This document shows positions 50,485-59,071 of a stretch of 64,000 bases of DNA, piece after piece. The notes under the pieces were generated by a model. That model was not told where the DNA came from, did not search any database, and saw nothing but the letters and a program-made list of their open reading frames with translations. Each line of letters starts with the position of its first letter. Position 1 is the first letter of the stretch. The stretch comes from an uncultured Oscillospiraceae bacterium (GTDB lineage: Bacteria; Bacillota; Clostridia; Oscillospirales; Oscillospiraceae). The position numbers and the translations under genes are program-made. Location: positions 1-64,000 of the forward strand of contig CAKUBI010000001.1 in NCBI GenBank assembly GCA_934636865.1, given 5' to 3'.

Positions 50485-53400
50485 ATGGAAACATTTCTGC
50501 TGAATCTTGCGAAAACCTCGCTCTTAGGCGCGCTCGCGGTCGCCGCGATGCTCGCCTGCAAGCCCCTCTGGCGCGAGCGCTACCGCGCCAAAACGCGCTG
50601 CTGGCTGTGGCTGTTTCTATCGCTGTTCCTGCTGCTGCCGGTGGATTACTCGGTGAAAAACGCGCCCGTGCAGGCCGCGCCGCCAACGGATTACACACTC
50701 TTCGTCGGCAGCGAAAAAACGACCGTCATCGCCACGGACAATCTCTTCGGCGACATGGCCGAGCAGAGCGGGCAGTCCCCCGCCGCGGTGCGCGACGCGA
50801 TCAACGACCGCCCCGTGACGAATCCCGAACAGCGCACCACGCGCTACATCCCCGTGACAACGATCCTCTTCTACGGCTACTTTGCGGGCGCGGCGGCGTT
50901 CCTGCTGTATCAGGGCGTTTCCTACGCGCTCTTCCGCCGCGCGGTGCGCCGCTGGCGGCGCGAGGTCTCGCGCGCGGACTATGCGTTCCTGCTGTGCGAC
51001 ACGGCGCGCGAGCTGCACATTGACCCGCCGCGCATGCTCATCTGCGAGGCGGTCACGACGCCCGCCGTCACGGGCTTTTTCCGCCCGGCGCTGCTGCTGC
51101 CAAGCGAGCGCTACGACCTTACCGAGCTGCGCTACATCCTGCGCCACGAGCTGTGCCACTTAAAGCGGCGCGACATGCTCTTAAAGCTCGTGCTGCTCGC
51201 GGCCAACGCGATGCACTGGTTCAACCCCATGGTCTATCTGATGCTGCGCCAGGCGGACGAGGACATCGAGCTTGCCTGCGACAGCGCGGCGACCGAGCGT
51301 CTGGACCGCACCGAGCGCGCGGCCTACAGCCGCACGCTGCTTGCCGCCGTGCAGAGCCGCAGCCGCGCCCTGCCCGCGACCACGTGCTTCGGCGGCACGG
51401 TGGAGCGCCTCAAGCGGCGCATCACGAACGTGCTGGGCGCGCAGAAAAAGCGCGGGCTCGGCATCGTGGCCCTCGTGCTGGCGCTGACGCTCGCGGCGGG
51501 CTGCGCCGTCGGCTGGGACCGCGGCGCGCAGGCGGCGGACGACCCGTTCAGCGGCTCGCTTTACAGCGTGGAGCTTGTGGCCGAGGACACCTCCCTGACC
51601 GCCGGCAGCGAGTATTATGTGCTCACCAGCGCCGGCTACACCGTCAAATTGAGTAAAAATCCGGGGCCCTATCTCTGGTTCAACTTCCTCGACGGCGTAT
51701 CGCACGGCTATTCGATGGCCAAAGCGTCCCAAAGCACCATCACAAGATCGTCCGAACTGACGGAGGAAAACTTTGACGACGCGTGGTCCGGTCCCGCCGA
51801 TGTTGATATGAGCGCCCTGCGCAGCGACAACAAAGCGGTCTGGTGCAGAGATAATGGGGCCTCCTTTAACCTCGAGCTTCCGGACAGCACTACCGAACCG
51901 TACCTTATCTATCTTTTGCAGCAGAACGACGGTTCCCTTTATCTCTGCCTTGGCTACAGCTTCCAGCGCGACGGCAATGACATCCGGCAGTTCCGCTGGA
52001 TCTTCCGCCTGACCGCGACCTCCGACCCGACACAGGTTTTTGCCACGATGGACGATTACGCCGCCGCGCGCGTCGCGCAGGCCCGCGCCGCCGGTACGAT
52101 CACCTACTACACCGACGGGAGCGACGGCAGCTCCCCCATCACCGACCGCGTATCCGACATGCGCGTGCGGGAGCTGTCGCTTCTGAGCACGTATCTTGAC
52201 AACGACCTCTGCCCCGACGGTATCCTCGAGCTGTGGCTCTTTTCCGCGGAGGAAAAGCCGCTCAACCCCGACGGGCTGGAGATCACGCCCGTCGGCGGGC
52301 AGAGCCTGTCGGACGACGGCTACCTCTTCGACGGCGTCCCCGAGTATCTTACAGTTCTCCACAACGGGGACGGCTATCACGTGCTCCTCTCCCAGCCGAG
52401 CAACGACGGCCTTGGCGGCTACTACAACGACGAGCCGAAGGCCTACCTGCACGATGTTTACGCGAACTATGCCCAGCTCGACGTGCCGCGCTATCAGGTC
52501 GCGTCGCTCTACCGCTTCACCGACGGCTACGGCAGCGATTTGACGCCCGACGGCCGCATCCAGTCCGGCGGCGGCTGGTATTTCTACCTGCCCTACACCG
52601 GCACGTGGTCGGCAAAGCTCGACGAGCCGCTGTGGGAGTCTGCCTACGGCACGAGATCGACCTTTGTGGTCAAGGATTTCTCCACCGCCGTCTCCGACGC
52701 GGAACGCTATTTTGAGCGCGGCGGCTGGGACGTTGAGCAGGTGAACGGCCGGAGCGTCTACACCAAGACGGATGGAGAGCAGCACGCGCGCATCCGGCTC
52801 TTTGACCGCCCCGACGGCGGACACTACGAAGTGCAGACCTTCTGGTACGACGGCCAGAGCACGCAGGAGAACCAGTGGGGCTGGAGCGCCGCGCGTCAGG
52901 TCGAGGGCGAGCGCAGCCTGCTCGAGCAGATGGCGAACACCTTCACCGTGAGCGACGCGATGAAAAAGGCCTACTCCCCCTCCTTCCCCGCCGACATCGC
53001 GCTGGTTTCCTCCGGCGGCGGCATCGACAGCATCGTCTATTACGCGAGCGCTAACAGCAGCGACCACCGCAGCGTCAGCCTTGTGGACGGCGAGAGCGCG
53101 CTGCACCTGAGCGATTTCACCTATAAAAAGCTGCCGGACACCACGCGCGTGCCCGAGGGCCGCTACATCCAGCTCTGGCCCGAAAACAGCAATCAGTCGT
53201 ATTTTGAGTTCTACGAGGGCTCGAATATCGTCCGCTACGTGCTGACGAAGGACGGCAGCGTCTGCTACGAGGCGAGCGGCGACTTTGGTAAACACGAGAC
53301 AATCTTCGACGCGATGCTCGCGTGGTTTGAAGAAGCCGCTGCGAACGAGGACGCCGAAAGCGCGAACGCCGTCATAAAAAATACCGTGCTCAATCGCGAC

Positions 53401-53982
53401 GTCCTCATCCAGTCCTCCGGCAGTCACGTGGACTTCGGCGGCTTTCTGTGGTACACCGCGGGCGGCGAGCTTCGCCGCTATCGTTCGGGCGTGATCGAAA
53501 CGGTCGATACCCTGCCGATCGACTATCTCAACGATACGCCCGCCAACGCGAGCCTTTCGACGCAGGACGACCGCCTTCTGATGAGCTATCACATCGGCGG
53601 CGCGACGCTCGGCTCGTTCGTCACCGACCTCTACGGCGTTGACGGCAAAAAGATCGCCTCGATCAGCGGCTACAATTCCATCGCCATCAGCGGCGACACG
53701 GTCGTTAAGACGCTCCAGTTCCCGCCCGCGGCGAACAACCTGTACATTTCCTACGACTGCGGCGGGACCTTTACGCCGCTTGGCGATAAGGACTGGTACT
53801 ACGGCGCCGTCAAGGAGGATGACAGCGGCGTCACCTACATGAGTGCGGAGCTTGAGATCCGCGACGGCTATGTGTACACCCATGCAGTCTACGACGTGTT
53901 CCACGACAAGACGAGCGACCCGCTCGTGACGCACGAGGTGCGCCTGAATTTAAAGACCGGCGCGCAGGAAATTCTGGACTGA
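50485..53982 (+). CDS. M56 family (BlaR1-like) sensor metallopeptidase with a very large extracellular domain
   Basis: The first roughly 350 residues are the M56 module: membrane helices near residues 3-23, 39-53, 125-148 and 333-350, with zinc motif RHELCHLKRRD (HELCH at 221-225) and the AxEDIELACDSAA-type downstream ligand (ADEDIELACDSAA). The remaining roughly 810 residues lie outside the cell. They do not look like the penicillin-binding domain of BlaR1 (no SxxK-type active site was recognised) and contain beta-rich, propeller-like segments. BlaR1 is usually about 590 residues. The ligand sensed is unknown. A 21-bp tandem repeat begins at its stop. Confidence 0.85.
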   Translation: METFLLNLAKTSLLGALAVAAMLACKPLWRERYRAKTRCWLWLFLSLFLLLPVDYSVKNAPVQAAPPTDYTLFVGSEKTTVIATDNLFGDMAEQSGQSPAAVRDAINDRPVTNPEQRTTRYIPVTTILFYGYFAGAAAFLLYQGVSYALFRRAVRRWRREVSRADYAFLLCDTARELHIDPPRMLICEAVTTPAVTGFFRPALLLPSERYDLTELRYILRHELCHLKRRDMLLKLVLLAANAMHWFNPMVYLMLRQADEDIELACDSAATERLDRTERAAYSRTLLAAVQSRSRALPATTCFGGTVERLKRRITNVLGAQKKRGLGIVALVLALTLAAGCAVGWDRGAQAADDPFSGSLYSVELVAEDTSLTAGSEYYVLTSAGYTVKLSKNPGPYLWFNFLDGVSHGYSMAKASQSTITRSSELTEENFDDAWSGPADVDMSALRSDNKAVWCRDNGASFNLELPDSTTEPYLIYLLQQNDGSLYLCLGYSFQRDGNDIRQFRWIFRLTATSDPTQVFATMDDYAAARVAQARAAGTITYYTDGSDGSSPITDRVSDMRVRELSLLSTYLDNDLCPDGILELWLFSAEEKPLNPDGLEITPVGGQSLSDDGYLFDGVPEYLTVLHNGDGYHVLLSQPSNDGLGGYYNDEPKAYLHDVYANYAQLDVPRYQVASLYRFTDGYGSDLTPDGRIQSGGGWYFYLPYTGTWSAKLDEPLWESAYGTRSTFVVKDFSTAVSDAERYFERGGWDVEQVNGRSVYTKTDGEQHARIRLFDRPDGGHYEVQTFWYDGQSTQENQWGWSAARQVEGERSLLEQMANTFTVSDAMKKAYSPSFPADIALVSSGGGIDSIVYYASANSSDHRSVSLVDGESALHLSDFTYKKLPDTTRVPEGRYIQLWPENSNQSYFEFYEGSNIVRYVLTKDGSVCYEASGDFGKHETIFDAMLAWFEEAAANEDAESANAVIKNTVLNRDVLIQSSGSHVDFGGFLWYTAGGELRRYRSGVIETVDTLPIDYLNDTPANASLSTQDDRLLMSYHIGGATLGSFVTDLYGVDGKKIASISGYNSIAISGDTVVKTLQFPPAANNLYISYDCGGTFTPLGDKDWYYGAVKEDDSGVTYMSAELEIRDGYVYTHAVYDVFHDKTSDPLVTHEVRLNLKTGAQEILD

Positions 53983-54034
53983 GCGCAGGAAATTCTGGAC
54001 TGAGCGCGGGAAATTCTGGACTGAGCGCGGGAAA
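53962..54034. repeat. 21-bp tandem repeat spanning the blaR-like stop codon
   Basis: The unit GCGCAGGAAATTCTGGACTG plus A occurs at 53962-53982, 53983-54003 and, with one change, 54004-54024; a fourth partial copy starts at 54025. The first copy holds the last codons and TGA, so each unit repeats an in-frame stop. Confidence 0.9.
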
Positions 54035-54037
54035 AAG

Positions 54038-54069
54038 AAAAAAAGGAGGGGAAAATCCCCTCCTTTTTT
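54038..54069 (+). terminator. Terminator after the blaR-like gene
   Basis: AAAAAGGAGGGG and CCCCTCCTTTTT pair around a short A-rich loop, directly after the tandem repeat. Confidence 0.87.
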
Positions 54070-54155
54070 GAAAAAGGTACTGGTACAACCTGAAAACATG
54101 TGGTATGATGGGAATATTCTAAAACTTCTAAACACTTTTTCCGGAGGTCCCCATC

Positions 54156-54932
54156 ATGGAAGGCAATCCGATCCTCAAAAATCCACTGTCGCTCGACAGC
54201 GAGGTCCCGCTCTATTCGCAGCTCATGGGCATCATCAAGCGCAGCATCACCGCCGGCGCGCTCAAGGTCGGCGATCTGCTGCCGAGCGAGGCCGAGCTCT
54301 GCCGCGCCTACGACATCAGCCGCAACACCGTGCGCCAGGCCATCGGCGCGCTGGAGGAAGAGGGCTTCGTCGTGCGCAAGCGCGGCAAGGGCACCTTTGT
54401 CGCCGATCCCAACAGCCGCCGCAAGGGCGTGCAGTACTCCTTCACGACGGAAATTTCCCAGCTGGGCAAGCAGCCCTCGTCCACGCTGGTGGATTTTGCG
54501 GTCATCACGCCCTCGCCCAAGATCATTGCGCTGATGGGGCTTGAGTCGGGCGTGAAGGTCTACCGCTTCACGCGCGTGCGCAACGTGGACGGCGAGCCGC
54601 TGATCCTCGAAACGTCGTACTACCCCGAGTACATCTACCCCAACCTCACGCGCGAGCTGCTCGAGACGCACAGCTTCTACAGCCTGCTTTACCACGTAGG
54701 CGTGATCCCGTTCTCCGCGTCGGACACCTACGAGGCCGTGGTCCTTGCGCCGCACGAGGCGCAGCTGCTGCACTGCACGCCGGGCTCGGCGGCATTTTTC
54801 CACCAGCGCCGCACCACGACCGAAAACGGCCACACCTATGAGTACACCACAAGCTACATGCGCGCCGACCGCGTGAAGCTGGACGTCAAGTTCCAGAAGG
54901 GCTCGACGAGCTTTATGCGCACGGTGGACTAA
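54156..54932 (+). CDS. GntR family regulator, HutC/FarR subfamily (UTRA domain)
   Basis: This 258-residue regulator has an N-terminal GntR winged helix (VPLYSQLMGIIKRSITAGAL, DLLPSEAELCRAYDISRNTV, KRGKGTFVAD) and a C-terminal UTRA effector domain (about residues 100-245, with LESGVKVYRFTRVRNVDGEP and LILETSYYP). UTRA proteins sense small metabolites such as sugars, amino sugars or urocanate. The gene is alone, between terminators, and its targets are not shown. A TATGAT at 54104-54109 and a GGTAC-rich tract just before may be its promoter and operator. Confidence 0.88.
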   Translation: MEGNPILKNPLSLDSEVPLYSQLMGIIKRSITAGALKVGDLLPSEAELCRAYDISRNTVRQAIGALEEEGFVVRKRGKGTFVADPNSRRKGVQYSFTTEISQLGKQPSSTLVDFAVITPSPKIIALMGLESGVKVYRFTRVRNVDGEPLILETSYYPEYIYPNLTRELLETHSFYSLLYHVGVIPFSASDTYEAVVLAPHEAQLLHCTPGSAAFFHQRRTTTENGHTYEYTTSYMRADRVKLDVKFQKGSTSFMRTVD

Positions 54933-54943
54933 AGCCAAGCGCT

Positions 54944-54977
54944 AAAAAAGGAGCATCCGGGACGGGTGCTCCTTTTT
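54944..54977. terminator. Terminator between the GntR gene and hisS
   Basis: AAAAAGGAGCATCCG and CGGGTGCTCCTTTTT pair around a short loop. It lies between convergent genes and can serve both. Confidence 0.83.
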
Positions 54978-54991
54978 CGTTTTTCATTTGC

Positions 54992-56350
54992 TTACTTTTC
55001 GCAGATGACGGGCTTTTTGCGGTCGTTTTCGACAAACTCCTTCGCCTTGGCGACGGCCTCGGCGCGCGGCAGCTTGACCTGCTCGCCCGTGCGCATGTCC
55101 TTGCAGGACACGACGCCCGCCGCGATCTCATCCTCGCCGAGGAAGTAGACATACGGCACCTTGAGCTTGTCGGCATAGTTCATCTTGGCCTTGAACTTCT
55201 TCTTTTCCGTGTAGATCTGCGTGCTGACGCCCGCGGCGCGAAGGTCGGTCGCAAGGGAGATCGCGTCGCTCAGGTCCTCGGTCATCGGCAGAATGAGCAC
55301 GTCCGCCGGGGCGGTGCAGATCCCGCCGTTGAGAAGGCCCTGCTCGCCGAGAACGTAGAACAGTCTCGTCACGCCGATGGAAATGCCCACGCCGGGGAGC
55401 TTGCGGTCGGTGTAGTACTCGGCAAGGTTATCGTAGCGGCCGCCGGAGCAGACCGAGCCGATCTCGGGATGGTCGAGCAGCGTGGTCTCATAGACCGTGC
55501 CGGTGTAGTAGTCAAGGCCGCGCGCGATCGTCAGATCGACGGCGAAATTCTCCTGCGGCACGCCGAACGAGCCGAGGTACTTGGCGACGGTCGTGAGCTC
55601 GTCAAGGCCCTGATCGAACACCTCATTGCGTCCGCGGTACTGCTCGAGAGCGGCGAGGACCTCCCCGTTCGTGCCCTTGATGGCGATGAAAGCAAGGATC
55701 TCGTCGGCCTTCTCTCCCTCGATGGCGTAGTCGTCCACGAGGATGGCGCGCACCATGTCGGGGCCGATCTTTTCGATCTTGTCCACGGTGCGCATGATGT
55801 CGCCGGACTTGTCGCTAAGGCCCAGCATCGCATAGAAGCCGTTCAGGATGCGGCGGTTGTTGATGCGGATCTGGAAGCGGGAGAGGCCCAGACGCGAGAA
55901 CACGGTATAGATGATCGCGGGGATCTCGGCGTCGTTCGTGATGTCGAGCTCGCCGTCGCCGATGACGTCGATATCCGCCTGGTAGAACTCGCGGAAGCGG
56001 CCGCGCTGCGCGCGCTCGCCGCGGTAGACCTTGCCGATCTGGAAGCGGCGGAACGGGAAGGCAAGGTCGGCGTAATGCAGGGCAACGTATTTCGCCAGCG
56101 GGACCGTGAGGTCGAAGCGCAGGGCGAGGTCGCTGTCGCCCTTGGAGAAGCGGTAGATCTGCTTTTCGGTCTCGCCGCCGCCCTTGGCGAGCAGCACGTC
56201 GCTCGCTTCGATGATGGGCGTGTCGAGCGGGGTGAAGCCGTACACGCCGTAAGACGAGCGCAGGACCTCCATCAGCCGCTCCATCTGCGTCTGCGGCGCG
56301 GGAAGCAGCTCCATAAAGCCGGATAAGGTGTGAGCTTTGATCGTTGCCAT
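54992..56350 (-). CDS. hisS: Histidyl-tRNA synthetase
   Basis: This 452-residue class II synthetase charges tRNA-His. Motif 1 lies in GFTPLDTPIIEASDV, motif 2 in FRRFQIGKVYRGERAQRGRF, the His-binding loop is IARGLDYYTGTVYE, and motif 3 is GVGISIGVTRLFYVL; an anticodon-binding domain follows. The ATG at 56350 has AAAGGA upstream; a longer frame exists but is not needed. It is a monocistron with its own promoter. No T-box was seen in the short leader. Confidence 0.95.
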   Translation of the reverse strand: MATIKAHTLSGFMELLPAPQTQMERLMEVLRSSYGVYGFTPLDTPIIEASDVLLAKGGGETEKQIYRFSKGDSDLALRFDLTVPLAKYVALHYADLAFPFRRFQIGKVYRGERAQRGRFREFYQADIDVIGDGELDITNDAEIPAIIYTVFSRLGLSRFQIRINNRRILNGFYAMLGLSDKSGDIMRTVDKIEKIGPDMVRAILVDDYAIEGEKADEILAFIAIKGTNGEVLAALEQYRGRNEVFDQGLDELTTVAKYLGSFGVPQENFAVDLTIARGLDYYTGTVYETTLLDHPEIGSVCSGGRYDNLAEYYTDRKLPGVGISIGVTRLFYVLGEQGLLNGGICTAPADVLILPMTEDLSDAISLATDLRAAGVSTQIYTEKKKFKAKMNYADKLKVPYVYFLGEDEIAAGVVSCKDMRTGEQVKLPRAEAVAKAKEFVENDRKKPVICEK

Positions 56351-56435
56351 GATCGTTTTGTCCTTTCCAATCCAATGTAATGGGGCAGCGTACTGCACTA
56401 CGGTAGCGCAGCAGCGTATCGGTGTAATGAGTCAC

Positions 56436-56464
56436 ATTATAAAGCACCGCGCGCCAATCGTCAA
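56436..56464 (-). promoter_or_regulatory. Promoter of hisS
   Basis: On the minus strand TTGACG (56459-56464) and TATAAT (56436-56441) are 17 bases apart. The region 56465-56616 beyond it is AT-rich and shows no gene or clear signal. Confidence 0.78.
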
Positions 56465-56616
56465 GCACGGGTCGTAACAGAATGAGTATAGCAGTTTCTT
56501 TTTCAAAAAGGAAGAGCTTTGCTTCCCTGCCGCGGGAAAAAAAATTCAAAAAAAGCGCCGTGAAAATTAAAAAAGCATAAGAAAACTCCATTCACGCGCA
56601 AAATCCGGAATTCTCC

Positions 56617-56649
56617 TTGACGGCGCTCTCCGTTTTTGTTACCATGGTA
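56617..56649 (+). promoter_or_regulatory. Promoter with overlapping palindrome, upstream of the YerC-like gene
   Basis: TTGACG (56617-56622), 17 bases, then TACCAT (56640-56645) as a weak -10. The 10-bp palindrome TACCATGGTA (56640-56649) covers the -10 element and is a likely operator. Confidence 0.6.
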
Positions 56650-56682
56650 CCATAAGAATTTGGCGTGGCGCTTCCATTCGGC

Positions 56683-56777
56683 TCCATGCCGCAGCTTTCC
56701 GGGGCACCACTTTCAGCAGTCCGCCGCGGCCTGTGCCGCGCGGCATGGACCGATCGCAGCGATCGTTGAGGAGGAAC
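56683..56777 (+). promoter_or_regulatory. Structured leader of the YerC-like gene
   Basis: TCCATGCCGC (56683-56692) pairs exactly with GCGGCATGGA (56740-56749), enclosing an inner GCGGC/GCCGC hairpin; a CGATCG/CGATCG hairpin follows just before the ribosome site. No T-run follows, so any control would be at translation. Confidence 0.45.
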
Positions 56778-56782
56778 GTTGG

Positions 56783-57079
56783 ATGTACCAGAGCAAAATG
56801 AAAAGCGAGGAAACGGATCATCTGTTCAAGGCGATCCTCTCCCTGAAAACCGAAGAAGAGTGCTATCGTTTTTTTGACGATCTGTGCACCTTCAGCGAGA
56901 TTGAGGCCATGTCTCAGCGCTTTGAGGTGGCGTCGCTGCTCGCCGAGGGGAAAACCTTTACCCAGATCTCGCAGAAGATCGGCGTTTCGTCCACGACCAT
57001 CACGCGTGTGAACAAATGCCTGAGCTACGGGGCCGACGGGTACAAGCTCCTGCTCGAGCGGGAGAGAGAAGAGAAGTAA
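56783..57079 (+). CDS. YerC/YecD family TrpR-related DNA-binding protein
   Basis: This 98-residue protein belongs to the TrpR-like YerC/YecD family: EETDHLFKAILSLKTEEECY, then FSEIEAMSQRFEVASLLAEG and the helix-turn-helix TFTQISQKIGVSSTTITRVN. The family's effector is not established. ATG at 56783 with GGAGG eight bases upstream is clear. It is a monocistron between a structured leader and a terminator, and may regulate itself through the palindrome at 56640. Confidence 0.88.
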   Translation: MYQSKMKSEETDHLFKAILSLKTEEECYRFFDDLCTFSEIEAMSQRFEVASLLAEGKTFTQISQKIGVSSTTITRVNKCLSYGADGYKLLLEREREEK

Positions 57080-57102
57080 ACACCACCTCGTCATTTTGAC
57101 CG

Positions 57103-57130
57103 GAGCGGACGCAGTGCGTCCGCTCTTTTT
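57103..57130 (+). terminator. Terminator after the YerC-like gene
   Basis: GAGCGGACGC and GCGTCCGCTC pair around AGT, followed by five T. Confidence 0.88.
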
Positions 57131-57239
57131 CGTTCATTTTGCTTTATTAAGATATTATATAACCATAATGATATGCTATCATATCACCCGGATATAGCTG
57201 TATTAACTAAAAAAATTTTTGAAGCCCGTGCGATTTTTA

Positions 57240-57268
57240 TTGCTTTTGCTGAATACGTATGTTACAAT
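57240..57268 (+). promoter_or_regulatory. Promoter of the nhaC-type gene
   Basis: TTGCTT (57240-57245) and TACAAT (57263-57268) are 17 bases apart. It lies in an AT-rich island (57131-57290) that also has a GATATG/CATATC dyad at 57170-57185. The leader would be about 210 bases. Confidence 0.65.
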
Positions 57269-57316
57269 TGGTTCACAAATAGATTAGGAGCAGGAAAGCG
57301 GCGCGCAAGAAACCGT

Positions 57317-57453
57317 TTGCCCGACGGTGCTGCGATCCCGTTCCGAGGCTATTTTTCCGCGGGACCCCTCCGCGGAAAACGCACGGTCCCCTCGTGCGGT
57401 GTGCAGCGTGCTCGTCCCGGGGAGGAACGGTCCATCCGCTTTCCGACGGGCAA
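57317..57453 (+). promoter_or_regulatory. Structured RNA leader (possible riboswitch) of the nhaC-type gene
   Basis: Nested pairings are visible: TTGCCCG (57317-57323) with CGGGCAA (57447-57453); inside it CCGTTCC (57338-57344) with GGAACGG (57424-57430); inside that two hairpins, TTCCGCGG/CCGCGGAA with loop GACCCCT and CGCACG/CGTGCG with loop GTCCCCT. The outer stem is followed by TATTTTT and the ribosome site. The near-identical seven-base loops are unusual. I do not recognise a named class. Confidence 0.5.
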
Positions 57454-57483
57454 GTATTTTTAAGAAGAGAGAGGTATTTATCA

Positions 57484-59037
57484 ATGGCAAATGAAAAGAA
57501 AACCGCACGGGAGCCCAGCTTTCTGCTGGCGTTAGTCCCCATTGTGGCAATGATCGGGTTCATGCTTTACTGCTTCCTCGGTCATTCCGAAACGGAGTAT
57601 CATGATGCGCACCTTCCCCTTGTTATGTCCATCGTCGTCGCCTGCATCGTGGGCGCGATCTGCGGCCACAGCTTCCAGGAAATGCTCGCCGGTATGATCG
57701 AGCGTCTGAGCGCTTCCATGGAAGCGGTCCTGATCCTCTGCACCGTCGGCTTCCTGGTCACGAGCTTCATGGGCTCCGGCGCGATCCCCGCCATGATCGT
57801 TTATGGTCTGGATCTGCTGACTCCGAAGCTGTTCCTGCCCATCGGCTGCATCCTCTGCGCGATCGTCGGTATGGCGTGCGGCTCCTCCTGGACCACCACC
57901 GCCACCATCGGCCTTGCCTTCCTCGGCATCGGCGCGGGCCTCGGCATCCCCCCTGCCATCACCGCCGGTATGATCATCTCCGGCGCGTATGTCGGCGATA
58001 AGTTCTCCCCCCTGTCCGACACCACCAACCTCGCCGCGGCGGTTGCCGAGACCGGCCTTTTCGACCACGTCACCGCGATGGTCTCCACCACCGGCCCGAC
58101 CCTGGTCCTCGCCCTCATCCTCTACACCGTTCTCGGCCTGAACGTTGACACCAGCGCCTATGATTCCGCTGTTGCCGCGGGCATCCAGAACGCCTTCCGC
58201 GAGGCCTTCTATATCTCCCCCATCCTGCTCATCCCCATCGTCGTCGTTATCCTGATGTGCATCCTGCGTGTGCCCGGCCTGATCGGCATCGCCATCTCCG
58301 TCGCCACCGCAACGATCTTCATGATCATCTTCCAGCCCACCGAGATCTACTACAGCCGCGCGCTGGGCGATATCTTCGACGTTCTGCACTATGGTCTCAG
58401 CATCGAGACCGGCAACGAGGTCGCTGACTCCATCCTCGGCAAGGCCGGCGGTATGGACGGCACCATGTGGACCATCAACCTCATCCTCCTCGCCCTCGCC
58501 TACGGCGGCGCGCTGGAGCGCTGCGGCTGCATCGAGAAGCTCTTCGGCGGCCTGAAGCACAAGATCCACTCCGTCGGCAGCCTGATCCTCGCCACCCTGC
58601 TGACCTCCATCTTCTGCGACGCTACGATGTGCGACCAGTTCCTCGGCATCGGCGTTCCCGCCCCCATCTATGTTGACAAGTACGATGAGCTCGGTCTTTC
58701 CCGCAACATGCTCTCCCGCACGCTCGAAGACGCCGGTACCCTCTGGGCCGTCATGTTCCCCTGGACCGGCTGCGGCGCTTACCAGCAGGGCGTTCTCGGC
58801 ATGAGCCCGTTCGTCTTCTTCCCCTATGCGTTCGTCAACCTGCTCAACCCCATCTACGCTTACGTTACCGCGCTGCTTGGCCGCAACATCTTCTGGGCCG
58901 ACGGCTCCTACACCAACCTCTTCGGCAAGACCAGGGCCGGCAAGCCCGCCGGTGCTCCGGAAGAGGCCCACGTCAAGGCCGTCGCCAACCTGGAAGCCCG
59001 CCGCGCCGCCGGCAAGGCCCCCAAGATCAGCGCGTAA
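57484..59037 (+). CDS. NhaC family sodium/proton antiporter-type transporter
   Basis: This 517-residue protein has about 12 membrane segments and belongs to the NhaC family, with CGSSWTTTATIGLAFLGIGA, SGAYVGDKFSPLSDTTNLAA and GTLWAVMFPWTGCGAYQQGV as landmarks. The family includes Na+/H+ antiporters and exchangers that move organic acids or amino acids against Na+. The neighbouring hutH makes a histidine-related exchange plausible, but sequence alone cannot decide. ATG at 57484 has AGAGAGG nine bases upstream; the longer frame runs into the leader RNA. Codon bias suggests high expression. Confidence 0.88.
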   Translation: MANEKKTAREPSFLLALVPIVAMIGFMLYCFLGHSETEYHDAHLPLVMSIVVACIVGAICGHSFQEMLAGMIERLSASMEAVLILCTVGFLVTSFMGSGAIPAMIVYGLDLLTPKLFLPIGCILCAIVGMACGSSWTTTATIGLAFLGIGAGLGIPPAITAGMIISGAYVGDKFSPLSDTTNLAAAVAETGLFDHVTAMVSTTGPTLVLALILYTVLGLNVDTSAYDSAVAAGIQNAFREAFYISPILLIPIVVVILMCILRVPGLIGIAISVATATIFMIIFQPTEIYYSRALGDIFDVLHYGLSIETGNEVADSILGKAGGMDGTMWTINLILLALAYGGALERCGCIEKLFGGLKHKIHSVGSLILATLLTSIFCDATMCDQFLGIGVPAPIYVDKYDELGLSRNMLSRTLEDAGTLWAVMFPWTGCGAYQQGVLGMSPFVFFPYAFVNLLNPIYAYVTALLGRNIFWADGSYTNLFGKTRAGKPAGAPEEAHVKAVANLEARRAAGKAPKISA

Positions 59038-59071
59038 TCGCCCCCCGCTTACTTAGAAAGGAATCACTGCT

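Noticed and set aside
51181-53934. A 917-codon open frame antisense to the blaR-like gene
   Set aside because: High-GC coding sequence leaves long stop-free antisense frames; its product is a Val/Ala/Arg-rich shadow with no domain, and the sense strand has M56 motifs.
54040-54155. GGTAC-rich tract as a defined operator for the GntR regulator
   Set aside because: The repeats (GGTAC, TGGTAC, TGGTAT) are short and not a clear dyad, so it is mentioned only as possible in the gene entry.
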